Shown: in pieces, positions 7,168 through 7,196 of the stretch
Layout of the letters: each line of letters begins with the position of its first letter
Numbering within the stretch: the first letter of the stretch is position 1
Assembly: GCA_029939715.1 (NCBI GenBank)
Contig: JAOZSJ010000154.1
Location: 1 to 7,196, forward strand
Length of the DNA stretch: 7,196 bases
Source of the DNA: 4572-123 sp002084545
GTDB taxonomy: Bacteria > Desulfobacterota > Desulfobacteria > Desulfobacterales > 4572-123
Reading direction: 5' to 3'
Translations under genes and position numbers: made by a program
The notes under the pieces: model-generated
The model's database searches: none
Seen by the model: the letters and a program-made list of their open reading frames with translations, nothing else
Told to the model about the DNA's origin: nothing

Positions 7168-7196
7168 ATGACTTTATCAATAAAAGAAAGGCATTT
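7168..7196 (+). CDS. Possible 5' end of a divergent gene running off the window
   Basis: ATG at 7168 opens a frame (MTLSIKERH) that runs to the right edge. An AGAAGA stretch 8-13 nt upstream could be a weak ribosome binding site. Only nine residues are visible, so no family can be named. A TATAAT overlapping the ATG could instead be a -10 box, which would argue against this start. Confidence 0.22.

Noticed and set aside
6932..7180. 82-codon minus-strand open frame upstream of potA
   Set aside because: There is no ribosome binding site, it is rich in Ile, Phe, Tyr and Asn from AT-rich DNA, it has no recognisable motif, and it overlaps the likely upstream regulatory region.

Overview
The window looks like a chromosomal segment of an anaerobic delta-proteobacterium, most likely from the Desulfobacterota/Desulfobacterales. 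That placement is an inference from recalled protein similarity: the broken gene at the left resembles a receiver/PEP-pyruvate-binding protein family I associate with that group, and the intergenic DNA is rich in AGCTAA-type and GGTT-heptamer repeats. No ribosomal RNA or other phylogenetic marker is present to confirm it.

The core is one minus-strand transcription unit of about 5.3 kb, read from right to left. It encodes a complete spermidine/putrescine-type ABC importer: potA (ATPase), potB and potC (two permeases) and potD (periplasmic binding protein). An acetylpolyamine amidohydrolase of the class II histone-deacetylase fold (aphA) follows. potA and potB overlap by 4 nt, potB and potC are about 20 nt apart, potC and potD about 100 nt apart (with a hairpin), and potD and aphA are separated by about 290 nt of repeat-rich DNA. 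The simplest reading is polyamine scavenging: PotD captures a polyamine, possibly acetylated, PotBC with PotA import it, and AphA removes the acetyl group so the free polyamine can be used.

Downstream of aphA lies a minus-strand remnant of a PEP/pyruvate-binding (PEP synthase/PPDK-like) protein. The N-terminal ~58 residues are joined in frame to the C-terminal part of the ATP-grasp domain, and the protein stops right after a conserved GPGRWGS motif. I read it as a decayed gene with an internal deletion and a lost 3' end.

The flanks are poor in genes. Positions 1-177 hold a possible 3' end of a plus-strand gene and an AT-rich spacer. The 650 nt upstream of potA are AT-rich, with a weak candidate promoter, a large imperfect inverted repeat and possibly the first codons of a divergent gene at the right edge.

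I did not find a clearly novel biological system. The items most worth a second look are the potABCD-aphA coupling with apparent binding-pocket changes in PotD, the internally deleted PEP-domain gene, and the nested inverted-repeat element that fills the potD-aphA gap.
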